Shown here: piece by piece, positions 1 through 7,819 of the stretch
How the letters are laid out: each line of letters starts with the position of its first letter
Numbering within the stretch: the stretch's first letter is position 1
Source: PALSA-610 sp038239145
GTDB lineage: Bacteria > Actinomycetota > Acidimicrobiia > IMCC26256 > PALSA-610
DNA: 64,000 nt
Direction: 5' to 3'
Assembly: GCA_038239145.1 (NCBI GenBank)
Contig: JBBSFB010000002.1
Location: 82,046-146,045, forward strand
Notes under the pieces: model-generated
What the model was told of the DNA's origin: nothing
Database searches by the model: none
The model's input: the letters and a program-made list of their open reading frames with translations, nothing else
Program-made: the position numbers and the translations under genes

Positions 1-232
1 CCTTCTTGGACAGGAGCTGGAAGAGGTCGTCGATGTCCTCGACCGAAATCGGGGGGCGCATGCCGACGTCCTCGGCCTTGTTCGACGGGACCGCAAGAGT
101 GAGATCGCCGTTGGCGACCCGCAGCACGAGGTACTCGGTCTTCTCGCCGAACGCCTCCCGCATCTCCTTGCGCTCGATCACGGCGGCCCCGTGATGGGGG
201 TACACGACCCGGTCACCGACTTTGAACGCCAT
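1..232 (-). CDS. carD: CarD-type RNA polymerase-binding regulator (N-terminal part, cut by window edge)
   Basis: Only the first 77 codons lie in the window; the rest is off the left edge. The protein begins MAFKVGDRVVYPHHGAAVIE and continues with the KEMREAFGEKTEYLVLRV stretch typical of the CarD/TRCF RNA polymerase interaction domain. CarD binds the RNA polymerase beta subunit and stabilises open complexes, chiefly at rRNA promoters, in actinobacteria and other phyla. The ATG (232-230) follows a GGAG about 5 bases upstream. The identification rests on the N-terminal domain alone; the C-terminal DNA-binding helices cannot be seen. A TRCF (Mfd) fragment is ruled out because the domain starts the protein. 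Confidence 0.88.
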   Translation of the reverse strand, partial: MAFKVGDRVVYPHHGAAVIERKEMREAFGEKTEYLVLRVANGDLTLAVPSNKAEDVGMRPPISVEDIDDLFQLLSKK

Positions 233-341
233 GCCACTCCACTGTCAGGACCCAGACCCAGGATCGAAAACCGGCGCCGAATGCCCGTGAACCGAACGCC
301 GGGCGACCTGGCATCGTACCAGGCCACCGGGATCGTCCCGG

Positions 342-797
342 TCAGGGGTTCTTGGCTTTGCGTTCGGCCTCGATCCACGCCTTCACGACGGGCGCGAAGT
401 TCGCCGGGTTGTAGGCGTCCTCCTCGGAGGAGAACCTCATGTCGCCCGCGTACTTCAGCACTGTGAGGTTGTAGGCCTGGTAGATCTCGCCGTCGCCGGG
501 GTCACGGAAGCGGTTCTCGATCTGGCAGATCCACCATCCCCGCTCCTCGTCACAGACACACCAGTCGTGCGGGAACTCCTTCATCTCTGAGTTTGGCCAC
601 TCGGCCATCGTCTTCGTGATCCACTCGTAGATGGCCTCGCGGCCCTCCATCGTTCCGTAGTGGTGCTCGATGTAGGTCGCGTCCTCGGTGAACGAGTCGG
701 CCCAGGCCCGCCAGTCGTTCGTGCGGCCGGCCTCCTGCGCGATCGCGTGATACCGGTCGTGCGCTTCCTGGAGCTCTGCCCGTGTCCATTTGCCCAT
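342..797 (-). CDS. SnoaL-like / nuclear transport factor 2 family protein
   Basis: A 151-residue protein starting MGKWTRAELQEAHDRYH. The pattern (helix, then DWRAWADSFTEDATYIEHHYG, GREAIYEWI, and a C-terminal beta-rich part with FRDPGDGEIYQAYNLTVLKYAG) fits the cone-shaped NTF2/SnoaL fold used by small hydrolases, isomerases and polyketide cyclases. The substrate is unknown. An in-frame ATG at 833 would add 12 residues and leave 7 bases after the DinB gene; I prefer 797 because the family usually begins near the KWT(R)AEL motif. It is probably co-transcribed with the DinB-type gene upstream. Confidence 0.8.
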   Translation of the reverse strand: MGKWTRAELQEAHDRYHAIAQEAGRTNDWRAWADSFTEDATYIEHHYGTMEGREAIYEWITKTMAEWPNSEMKEFPHDWCVCDEERGWWICQIENRFRDPGDGEIYQAYNLTVLKYAGDMRFSSEEDAYNPANFAPVVKAWIEAERKAKNP

Positions 798-840
798 ATC
801 GACAGCATCCCGCATCGCGCCGGCGCGTGTCATACCGGTC

Positions 841-1374
841 TCAGACCGGGATATCGAAACCCCGGAGGTCCCACATGTGGTGCACCAGGTCGTGCATCGC
901 GTACCGGCCCAGGGAATCGACGGTGAAGGCCGAACCGTCGCTGCGGCGGGCCGGACGGGACCACCAGTCGTCGGCGATCGAGTCGAACCGGGCCGCCAGC
1001 CGGCTCCCGGCGTCGTCGATCTCGGCCGCGACGCGCGCCGGGTCCTGGGTTGCGTACGCGTCCTCGGCTGCAGTCGCGTCCTGATCCCAGTTCGCGAACT
1101 CCGGATCGTCCTCGGTCAGCATCAGATCGAGCCGGAACTCGAAGATTCGGTAGACGTCGCGGACGTGACAGCCGTACTCGAGCGGCGACCACATGTCGTC
1201 GCGGATCCGTCGGGACGCGTCGGACCGGGCGAGCACACCCTGCCACGCCGCCGCGTTCTCGCGCACCATGCGCCCGATGCCGTCACGATCGATCGCGGCC
1301 GCCTCGAACCCGCAATCGGGACACGCGCGTTCGAGGACCCACGTCCAGTTCTTGGTGTCGGGTGCGATCTCCAT
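841..1374 (-). CDS. DinB superfamily protein (mycothiol-dependent isomerase/transferase type)
   Basis: This is a 177-residue helical protein. Its pattern fits the DinB four-helix bundle: an early helix ending in DDMWSPLEYGCHVRDVY, a central acidic helix, and a C-terminal LGRYAMHDLVHHMWDL segment. His residues in EYGCHVRDV and HDLVHHM are placed like the metal ligands of DinB/MDMPI proteins. Such proteins in mycothiol-producing actinobacteria are often thiol-dependent S-transferases or isomerases. The substrate cannot be told. It is divergent from the RidA gene and just upstream of the SnoaL-like gene on the same strand. Confidence 0.75.
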   Translation of the reverse strand: MEIAPDTKNWTWVLERACPDCGFEAAAIDRDGIGRMVRENAAAWQGVLARSDASRRIRDDMWSPLEYGCHVRDVYRIFEFRLDLMLTEDDPEFANWDQDATAAEDAYATQDPARVAAEIDDAGSRLAARFDSIADDWWSRPARRSDGSAFTVDSLGRYAMHDLVHHMWDLRGFDIPV

Positions 1375-1439
1375 CCGGAGAGGTTAGAACGCCGCCCACG
1401 CGCGAGGGACGGAATTTCTTCCCGTGCGGACGAGCGGAG

Positions 1440-1472
1440 CCGCCTATGGCGGAGCCGACGAAGCTGTATAAA
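1440..1472 (+). promoter_or_regulatory. Inverted repeat and candidate -10 upstream of the RidA gene
   Basis: In the 121-base divergent region between the DinB and RidA genes there is an inverted repeat CCGCC-TAT-GGCGG (1440-1452). It is flanked by two GGAGCC copies and followed by TATAAA at 1467-1472, an unusually AT-rich hexamer for this genome. TATAAA lies 23 bases ahead of the GTG start at 1496, so it would suit a -10 element with a very short leader. No clear -35 is visible. The site is inferred from sequence only. Confidence 0.4.
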
Positions 1473-1495
1473 TCTCTCGGCGCCTACGCTGCGTC

Positions 1496-1951
1496 GTGAT
1501 CGCAGAACGACTTGCCGCACTCGGCCTCACGCTGCCGGCGGTGTTCCCTCCGGCCGGCAACTATCTCGGTTGTGTCGTCGACGGCGGCCTGGTCCACGTC
1601 GGCGGCCACGGACCGATCGCCGGGAACGACGTCGTGCGGGGCAAGGTCGGTGGCGACCTGTCGCTGGAAGAGGGACGCGCCGCGGCCCGCACGACCGCGC
1701 TGTCGATCCTGGCGACGCTGCACGCCGAGCTCGGCGACCTCGATCGCATCGAACGTTTCGTCAAGGTGTTCGGGATGGTCAACGTGGCTCCCGGCTTCGA
1801 TCAGACGCCGGCGGTCATCGACGGGTGCTCCGACCTCCTCGTCGAGGTGTTCGGCGACGCCGGTCGCCACACCCGCTCCGCGGTCGGGCTTGCAGAGCTG
1901 CCGTTCGGGATTGCGGTCGAGATCGAGCTGGTCGCCCGGCTGCGGGCCTGA
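1496..1951 (+). CDS. RidA (YjgF/YER057c) family protein
   Basis: A 151-residue protein with a GTG start. The opening LAALGLTLPAVFPPAGNYLGCVVDGGLVHVGGHGPI, the middle EEGRAAARTTALSILATLHAELGDLDRIERFVKVFGMVN and the closing GRHTRSAVGLAELPFGIAVEIELVARL are characteristic of the larger (about 150-residue) RidA subfamily. Classical RidA hydrolyses reactive enamines/imines made by PLP enzymes. In this long subgroup the position of the substrate-binding Arg of classical RidA reads RSAVGLAELPFG, so the exact activity is uncertain. It is followed convergently by surE with a 15-base gap. Confidence 0.85.
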   Translation: MIAERLAALGLTLPAVFPPAGNYLGCVVDGGLVHVGGHGPIAGNDVVRGKVGGDLSLEEGRAAARTTALSILATLHAELGDLDRIERFVKVFGMVNVAPGFDQTPAVIDGCSDLLVEVFGDAGRHTRSAVGLAELPFGIAVEIELVARLRA

Positions 1952-1966
1952 ACCCCGACAATACGG

Positions 1967-2845
1967 CTATTCGGGCGGGACGGGGCTCGCGTGCAACGGC
2001 CGGTGCAGCGATCGCGGAGCCGACGCGTCGGGAACCGCGTGCACCGATTCCACGGTCGCGCCGGGAACAACGCTCGACGACAGGCTGCCGGCGATCGTGT
2101 CGTCGCCGGTGAGCTCCGTCGGCCACGCTTCGGCGACACCGACGATCGTCGTCAGCGCCGCGTAGCCGGCGTCGACGAGACCCTGATCCGAATCCGCGGG
2201 CGCGGCCACACCGGTGGCCCGTAACTCGAACTGCAACCCGCCGTCACCGGACTCGACCATTGCCGCGCGCACCGAACCGAACGCGGCGAGACGGGCCCAG
2301 CGGATACCGAGCACGTCCGCGTAGCCGCGTGCGGGGACGTTGAGGTTGAGCACGCTGCGCGACGGCGCGTCGAGCAACATCGGCAGCACGTCGACGGCGA
2401 TGCGGGCGGCCGTGTCGAACCGCCACTCGTTACCGACGTCGACACTGACGGCCAGGGCCGAGCATCCGAAACTCTGTGCGGTCAGCGCGGCGCCGACCGT
2501 CCCGGAGTGCAGGATCGCGCGTCCCGTATTGCAACCGGGATTGACGCCGGAGACGACGATGTCGGGCGGATCACCGAACGCGCCGAGACGCCCGGCGCAG
2601 ACGCAGAGGCCGGGCGGTCCGTCGATCGCGTAGGCGGGAATGCCCGGACAACCGGGCATCTCGACCTTCGCAACGTCGAGATGCTCGTCTGCGTGCACCA
2701 GCCCGATCGCGGCGCCGATACCGCTGCGGTCGCGATCGGGCGCGACGACGATGACGTCGTACGCCGCCCGGTCGAGCGCGGCCGCCAGGATGTGGAGCCC
2801 GGACGACTCGATGCCGTCGTCGTTGGTGACGAGAACGCGAGTCAC
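1967..2845 (-). CDS. surE: 5'/3'-nucleotidase SurE
   Basis: A 292-residue protein with the SurE signature MTRVLVTNDDGI at the N-terminus (metal-binding Asp pair), APDRDRSGIGAAI, and VSGVNPGCNTGRAILHSGTVGAA. SurE dephosphorylates nucleoside monophosphates in a metal-dependent way. The C-terminal ~40 residues are a longer, low-complexity extension than the usual ~250-residue form. Its ATG overlaps the stop of the copper amine oxidase gene by 4 bases (ATGA at 2842-2845), so it is the last gene of a three-gene coupled operon. Why a nucleotidase is coupled to an amine oxidase is unclear. Confidence 0.93.
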   Translation of the reverse strand: MTRVLVTNDDGIESSGLHILAAALDRAAYDVIVVAPDRDRSGIGAAIGLVHADEHLDVAKVEMPGCPGIPAYAIDGPPGLCVCAGRLGAFGDPPDIVVSGVNPGCNTGRAILHSGTVGAALTAQSFGCSALAVSVDVGNEWRFDTAARIAVDVLPMLLDAPSRSVLNLNVPARGYADVLGIRWARLAAFGSVRAAMVESGDGGLQFELRATGVAAPADSDQGLVDAGYAALTTIVGVAEAWPTELTGDDTIAGSLSSSVVPGATVESVHAVPDASAPRSLHRPLHASPVPPE

Positions 2846-4788
2846 GAGTGGCAGTGCTCACCTTCGGTTGGCGGCACGTCGAGCGCCGGGTTCCGATCGA
2901 AGAACCCGAACGGCATCAACGTGAATCCGGTGTACTCGACCGGCATGACCGGCCAGTCCTCCGGCCGCACGAAGTGCGTGACACCGAACGAGTACCACAC
3001 GACGATGTCGGTGTCAGCGACGGAACGATCCTGGGCCGTCCAACGGGGCAGGCCGTCGTCGCCGGCATGCTGGTTGGGGTACTCGCCCGCGGCCCGGCGC
3101 TCGTCGGGCGCGTAGGGCGTGACCCAGAGGTTGTGCTGGGCGAACGTCGCCCGCTTGCCGACCGACGAGTCCGGGTGCGCGAGCAGCGTGGGCGTCGACA
3201 TGGTCGGCACGAGCTTGTACGCGGTCGGCTGCCCGAGACCGTTGCGAGCGTCCGGGTTCGCGATCCTCCAGGTGCGGGAGGCGCCGGCGTCGACCTCGCG
3301 CCGGGCACCGAGCTCGGTCTCGAGCCGGGTCGACTTGGCCCGGAACGCGTTCAGCCACGGATTGTCCGGACCGGGCGGCATCCGTTCCGCATCGACCTCG
3401 TAGATCTCGTTGGTCTCGCCGTCGACGTCGAAGTCGAGACGAGCGTTGAACATGTGCTGGTGATGCGGGGCCGCGATCCCCTCGGCTATCACGTTCGCGT
3501 ACGCGGGCGTGGTACCCGCTTCGATCGCCATTGGCGACACGATGCCGGTGAGCTTGACCTCGAGCTGGATGTTGCCATCGAGGTAGAAGTACCAGAAGAA
3601 GCCGTACTCATAGTTGCCGACAGTTGAAATGAAGCTGACGACGAGACGACGACTCCGCCGCACCTCGTTGGTTGCGCCCCACAGGTCGACGTGCTTCCAC
3701 AGGATGCCGTAGTCCTCTTCGTGCATACAGATCGCGTTGTCGATCACCCACGGCTTGCCTTGCTCGGTCGCGAGCGTCGCGTCGAAGTAGTGGATCTCTC
3801 CGACGCAGTCGCAGCCCAGGGTGAGCGGCTGGGTCATCCGGCCGAGCCCCCACTCCCCTGCGTCGAACGCGTTCTTCCAGCCGTGCAATGGGTCGGGATC
3901 GCCGTACGGGACCACCATCTCGCTGATCGACGCCCGGTGCAGAATGGGGCGCAGCCGCCCGTCGTCGTCGTTGTATCCGATCTGGTGCAGCACGAGCCCC
4001 TCGAACGGGTCGAAGGCGACGCGGAACTGCCACTTCTGCCAGTGCACGAGGTTGCCGTTGACGGTGAAGCTCGGGCCTTCGGGTTGGGTGATCGTGATCG
4101 GCTTGAGATCGGTGCGCATGCGCGGTTGATCGGCGGCGAGATAGCTCGCGCGATTCGGCGGCATCGTCGTGACGCCATGGTCGTTGACTTCGAGGACTTC
4201 ATTGCGGCCGTTGTCGAAGTGGACGATCAGGCCCTCGATGGGCCGTGCGTAACCGTTGTCGGTCGGGTCCTCGCGCAGGAACGAGATGCAGCGGGAGATG
4301 CGCCGGCCCTCTTCGCACTCGTAGCCGAAGACGCCCGCGGGCCACGGGTCGATCTGCACCCGGTCGATCATGTCGGCGGTGATCCCCCGCTTCGCCAGCG
4401 CCGCGAGGTACTCGGGATTGGCGCGGATCGTGCCGATCGCCTGCGCGGCCTCGTGCATCAAGAGCGTGGGCCGCATGTTCGCGAGCTCGTCCCAGGATTC
4501 GATGACGCCCGCACCCAGGTCGACCACGGCCTCGACGACCCCGCAGTCCGGCCCGGTGACAGCGACCGCGCGCACGCGCCGCTCGACCCGGTCGCCCGGC
4601 GACCATTGCGCGAGCGCGTCCTTCGTCGGCTCGTGCAGGACGATGCTCGCGAACAAGGCGTTCGCCGGCACGCGACCGCTGTCCCGCAGGATCGCGGTCG
4701 TCCGCTTCACCTCGGTCGCCGTGAGCATCTCCAAGGGATGCGCGACGGCGGCGACCGTCGTCGGCGACATCGTCTCGTCTTGGGTCAT
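2842..4788 (-). CDS. Primary (copper, TPQ) amine oxidase
   Basis: A 648-residue protein, close to the ~640 residues of the Arthrobacter enzyme. The TPQ-forming Tyr is in VGNYEYGFF (Tyr about residue 393). Copper ligands are the HQH of APHHQHMFNARLDFD and the His in GVTHFVRPEDWPVMP; the catalytic Asp region is MVVPYGDPDPLHGWKNAFDAGEWG. It oxidises primary amines to aldehydes with release of ammonia and hydrogen peroxide. No signal peptide is seen, so it is probably cytoplasmic. The chosen ATG (4788) overlaps the stop of the PIG-L gene by 4 bases; the open frame runs further upstream but that part is non-homologous. Confidence 0.95.
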   Translation of the reverse strand: MTQDETMSPTTVAAVAHPLEMLTATEVKRTTAILRDSGRVPANALFASIVLHEPTKDALAQWSPGDRVERRVRAVAVTGPDCGVVEAVVDLGAGVIESWDELANMRPTLLMHEAAQAIGTIRANPEYLAALAKRGITADMIDRVQIDPWPAGVFGYECEEGRRISRCISFLREDPTDNGYARPIEGLIVHFDNGRNEVLEVNDHGVTTMPPNRASYLAADQPRMRTDLKPITITQPEGPSFTVNGNLVHWQKWQFRVAFDPFEGLVLHQIGYNDDDGRLRPILHRASISEMVVPYGDPDPLHGWKNAFDAGEWGLGRMTQPLTLGCDCVGEIHYFDATLATEQGKPWVIDNAICMHEEDYGILWKHVDLWGATNEVRRSRRLVVSFISTVGNYEYGFFWYFYLDGNIQLEVKLTGIVSPMAIEAGTTPAYANVIAEGIAAPHHQHMFNARLDFDVDGETNEIYEVDAERMPPGPDNPWLNAFRAKSTRLETELGARREVDAGASRTWRIANPDARNGLGQPTAYKLVPTMSTPTLLAHPDSSVGKRATFAQHNLWVTPYAPDERRAAGEYPNQHAGDDGLPRWTAQDRSVADTDIVVWYSFGVTHFVRPEDWPVMPVEYTGFTLMPFGFFDRNPALDVPPTEGEHCHS

Positions 4789-5510
4789 TGCGTGTTCACC
4801 ACTCTCATCGTCTCCACCGCGCACCCCTCGGGCAGCCCGGCCAGTTGCGCATTGGCGCTCGTCCAGCTTCGCACCATCGTGTTGGTGGCGTCCGGATCGG
4901 GCAGCTGGCTCTTGTGCGAGAGGAGTGCCTCGATCTTGCGGTCGACCGCGGTCGTGATATCGACGTAGTGCGTCGCGCCGTCGATGCCGCCGCCGATCCA
5001 CAACGCAGGAACGGTCCACGGCTCGAGCCCTTCCGCTTCGAGCTCGGGGTGCGCCCATCGGTTCCGGGCGTCGGGGTACACCGCGCATGTCGTCGCCTCG
5101 CCCGTCGCAAGATGATCGGGATGGCCCGCGTAGATGCGGTCCCAGTTCCGGTCGGGCGACTGCGACATGACTCGGTCCGGTTGCACCGAGCGGATCACTC
5201 GGCTGATGTCACAACGGAGCTGGAGCGTCGGCTCGACCCGGCCGTCCGGATAGCCCAGGAAGTGCAGCTCGTGCACCCCGACGATCGCGGCGGCGGCGCG
5301 CTGCTCGTCCCGGCGGAGCGGCGCCATCTCGTCCCGGGGGGTTCCCGTCTCGGCCCCGCCCGCGTCGCCGTCTGTGACGAGGCAGTAGACGACGTCGATC
5401 CCCGCATCGGTCATCACCGCGACCGACCCGGCCCACCCGAAGTCGATGTCGTCGGGATGCGCCACCACTGCGAGAACTCGCTTCACGCCGGTCAGGTCGA
5501 GCTCTTCCAT
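4785..5510 (-). CDS. PIG-L / LmbE family deacetylase
   Basis: A 241-residue protein starting MEELDLTGVKRVLAVVAHPDDIDFGWAGS. The AHPDD motif and GHPDHLATGEAT supply the zinc ligands of the GlcNAc-PI/MshB/BshB deacetylase fold, and the length is typical. Members deacetylate N-acetylglucosamine conjugates, such as mycothiol precursors, or cleave mycothiol conjugates (Mca). Which substrate applies here cannot be read. It is the first gene of the operon PIG-L / amine oxidase / surE, with ATGA overlaps at both junctions. It is divergent from the DUF2087 gene across a 94-base gap. Confidence 0.9.
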   Translation of the reverse strand: MEELDLTGVKRVLAVVAHPDDIDFGWAGSVAVMTDAGIDVVYCLVTDGDAGGAETGTPRDEMAPLRRDEQRAAAAIVGVHELHFLGYPDGRVEPTLQLRCDISRVIRSVQPDRVMSQSPDRNWDRIYAGHPDHLATGEATTCAVYPDARNRWAHPELEAEGLEPWTVPALWIGGGIDGATHYVDITTAVDRKIEALLSHKSQLPDPDATNTMVRSWTSANAQLAGLPEGCAVETMRVVNTQ

Positions 5511-5604
5511 GTCGTTGCTCCGTTTCGGGTGCTCGTTGGACCGCCGGTGGTCGCGCGCGTTTGCAGCGCTTCGACCCGCAGGCTCGTGCGCGACGCTAGT
5601 GGTC

Positions 5605-6168
5605 GTGACGACCTCTCCCTTCTCCTCCCGCGAGCTGGTCGGATTGCTCGCCGACGACGACCGGCGGGCCGCGTTTGCGGCGCTCGTGCTCGGCGCGGCC
5701 GACCTCGCGTCGGTACGCCTCCGGTCGGGCCTCGAGCTCCGCGCCGCGGCCAAGGCCGTGCAACGACTCGTCGACGTCGGCCTCGTCGCCCAGGGCGATG
5801 ACGGAACGCTTCACCTGCTGGGCGAGGCTTTCGCGCTCGCGGCGCGGGCCGAGGCCGAGCTCGCACCGCGGAACGCCGAGCACGACGACAAACCCGCCGA
5901 GGTTGCGCGCGTGCTACGAGTCTTCGTCCGCGACGGTCGGCTCACGTCGATCCCGACCGTACATTCCAAACGCCTGATCGTGCTCGACTGGCTTGCGCAA
6001 CGTTTCGAACCGGGGCGTCGCTATCCCGAGACGACCGTCAACCTGATCATCGCGCAGGTGCACCACGACACCGCCGCGCTGCGTCGCTACCTCGTCGACG
6101 ACGACTTCTTGACGCGCGAGCACGGCGAGTACTGGAGGACGGGCGGGAATTACTCCCCGCCGGACTGA
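5605..6168 (+). CDS. DUF2087 domain protein with N-terminal winged-helix-like region
   Basis: A 187-residue protein from a GTG start. Residues 1-75 (SRELVGLLADDDRRAAFAAL... RAAAKAVQRLVDVGLVAQGDDGTLHLL) look like an ArsR-type winged helix. Residues ~100-185 (VLRVFVRDGRLTSIPTVHSKRLIVLDWLAQRFEPGRRYPE...REHGEYWR) match DUF2087. Proteins of this architecture are probably transcriptional regulators, but no ligand or target is known. A second GTG at 5599 is possible. The 3' end overlaps the convergent epimerase gene by 19 bases. Confidence 0.82.
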   Translation: MTTSPFSSRELVGLLADDDRRAAFAALVLGAADLASVRLRSGLELRAAAKAVQRLVDVGLVAQGDDGTLHLLGEAFALAARAEAELAPRNAEHDDKPAEVARVLRVFVRDGRLTSIPTVHSKRLIVLDWLAQRFEPGRRYPETTVNLIIAQVHHDTAALRRYLVDDDFLTREHGEYWRTGGNYSPPD

Positions 6169-7064
6169 GCCGCGACCATCCGCCGAATCCCGTCCTTCCA
6201 AGCGACGGTCGTCGGCCCTGCGAGCGCCCGGCGCTTGGTGTTGTCGGTCGGGATCCCACCGATGGTGTGCTCGGTGCGGTCGAACTGTGGCTCGACTCCG
6301 ACGAGCTCGCCCATGTACTCGCACCACGCTTCGATGCTCGTCTCGTCGTCGCCACCCCAATTGACGATCGTCGCCGGCACCGACGCCGCCCCCAGCATCG
6401 CGGGCAGGGTGGCCAGGATGTCGTCGTCGTGAATGGGATTGAACCGGCTTGGCCCGTCGGGGTGGACGGGAACCGGGACACCGGCCTGCATCAACGCGAG
6501 ATGGAACGCGGGCCACCCGCCGCCGTCGCCGTAGGGAACGTTGAGACGCGCGATCGTCGTGGGGACACCAAAGATCCGGCACGTCGTGCGCACAACCGCC
6601 TCCGCCGCGATCTTGGAGATGCTGTACGTCGGCATCATCACTCGATGGTTGTCGCCGAGCGGATCGGTTTCGAGCTGCGGTAAGCCGTCGGCGGCCTCGT
6701 AGACACCCGTCGACGAACAATGCAGGAAGGCGCGTGCACCCCGGCAGTGCGCCATCAGGAGGCCGACCGACTCGGCGTTCCCGGCCAGGTCGACGTCCCA
6801 CTTGTTGCTCTTCACCACGCCGAAGTTGCACACGTAGTCGACGTCGTCGGGGACGTCGTCGAAGAAACCGCGTGCGAGGTCGACGGCGATGCACTCGACG
6901 CCGGCCGCTTCGAGGCGACTCCGCGCGCCCGCGTCCTTGAACCGGGCGATCGCGACGACGTGGTTGGCCGCGGCCAGACCGAGTGCGACCGGGAGCGCAA
7001 CCTGTCCCGTCGCGCCGGTCACGAGGATCCGGGCGTCGCGCAGCTCGACGGGGTTCGGCGTCAC
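6150..7064 (-). CDS. NAD-dependent epimerase/dehydratase family protein (extended SDR)
   Basis: A 304-residue protein. The Rossmann motif is VTGATGQVALPVAL, the active-site pair is Tyr and Lys in TYSISKIAAE, and the Ser is in LHCSSTGVYEA. It belongs to the extended short-chain dehydrogenases, which modify nucleotide sugars or other hydroxy/keto groups; the substrate is unknown. The GTG start overlaps the stop of the DinB-type gene (GTGA at 7061-7064), so the two are translationally coupled. The open frame continues upstream without homology. Confidence 0.88.
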   Translation of the reverse strand: MTPNPVELRDARILVTGATGQVALPVALGLAAANHVVAIARFKDAGARSRLEAAGVECIAVDLARGFFDDVPDDVDYVCNFGVVKSNKWDVDLAGNAESVGLLMAHCRGARAFLHCSSTGVYEAADGLPQLETDPLGDNHRVMMPTYSISKIAAEAVVRTTCRIFGVPTTIARLNVPYGDGGGWPAFHLALMQAGVPVPVHPDGPSRFNPIHDDDILATLPAMLGAASVPATIVNWGGDDETSIEAWCEYMGELVGVEPQFDRTEHTIGGIPTDNTKRRALAGPTTVAWKDGIRRMVAAQSGGE

Positions 7065-7765
7065 GGTGTCGCCGACAACGTCGCCGCGACCTCGTCGTCG
7101 ACGCCGGAACCCTCGGGAAGTCGCGCCGCGACTGCCAGGACGAACTGCTCGTCGGTGAGCTCCATGTCCACCCCATCTCCTCTGATGTGCGTGATCCCTT
7201 CCCGCGACTCGATCGAGAACGTGGGCTTTAACTCCTTGATGGCGAACCGGCTGAATCGCGTCTGCCACTCCAACCTCGCCGCCGACTCGGCGGCCGACAC
7301 CGGGACACCCACGTCGTCGGCGTGCGTGGCGAGCTCGAACGCAAGGTGGAACGCCTGCCACCGCGCCGGATAGGGGCCGACGCTGCTGTCGACATCGGAT
7401 CCGTCGCGGGCGCGAAACGCGGCCCGGGTCTGTGCGTTGCGTGTACGCCAGGCGTCGAGGAGCTCGGGCGGGGTCAGTCCGTCGAGCTCCCGGAGACCGA
7501 TCTCGTTGGCCGACGCCAGGTCGACCGCACCTTTCGCGCCCACGACCTCGAGGAACGCCGGCACGTCACCGTCGAGGCACGCCTGGTTGTAGTCCTCGCT
7601 CGCCGTGAGATGGGCGAGGAGATCGCGCGTCGTCCAGCCCTCGCACCGGGTCGGGCGCTCCCAGTCGTCGGCGCCGACCGTTTCGAAAAAGGACTCGAGG
7701 CGGGTCGCTTCGGCCGCCATCAGCTCGAAGGGATCGAGCCCGGCCACGTCGCTGTCGTCGACCAT
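7061..7765 (-). CDS. Maleylpyruvate isomerase-type (MDMPI_N / DinB) family protein
   Basis: A 234-residue protein starting MVDDSDVAGLDPFELMAAEATRLESF. The motif DWERPTRCEGWTTRDLLAHLTASEDYNQACL is the hallmark of the mycothiol-dependent maleylpyruvate isomerase N-terminal domain, where His in LLAHL is a metal ligand; the second metal site is in FHLAFELATHADDVGVPV. Residues ~170-234 would be a C-terminal sterol-carrier-like domain. It is coupled by a GTGA overlap to the downstream epimerase gene. The substrate is unknown. Confidence 0.85.
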   Translation of the reverse strand: MVDDSDVAGLDPFELMAAEATRLESFFETVGADDWERPTRCEGWTTRDLLAHLTASEDYNQACLDGDVPAFLEVVGAKGAVDLASANEIGLRELDGLTPPELLDAWRTRNAQTRAAFRARDGSDVDSSVGPYPARWQAFHLAFELATHADDVGVPVSAAESAARLEWQTRFSRFAIKELKPTFSIESREGITHIRGDGVDMELTDEQFVLAVAARLPEGSGVDDEVAATLSATP

Positions 7766-7819
7766 CCCGGCACCGTAACCCGCCCGTCGGCCCGACGGAA
7801 GCACGTCGACGACGACGGG

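Noticed and set aside
178..378. 66-codon frame antisense/overlapping the carD start
   Set aside because: It overlaps the clear CarD N-terminus in another frame and has no recognisable motif.
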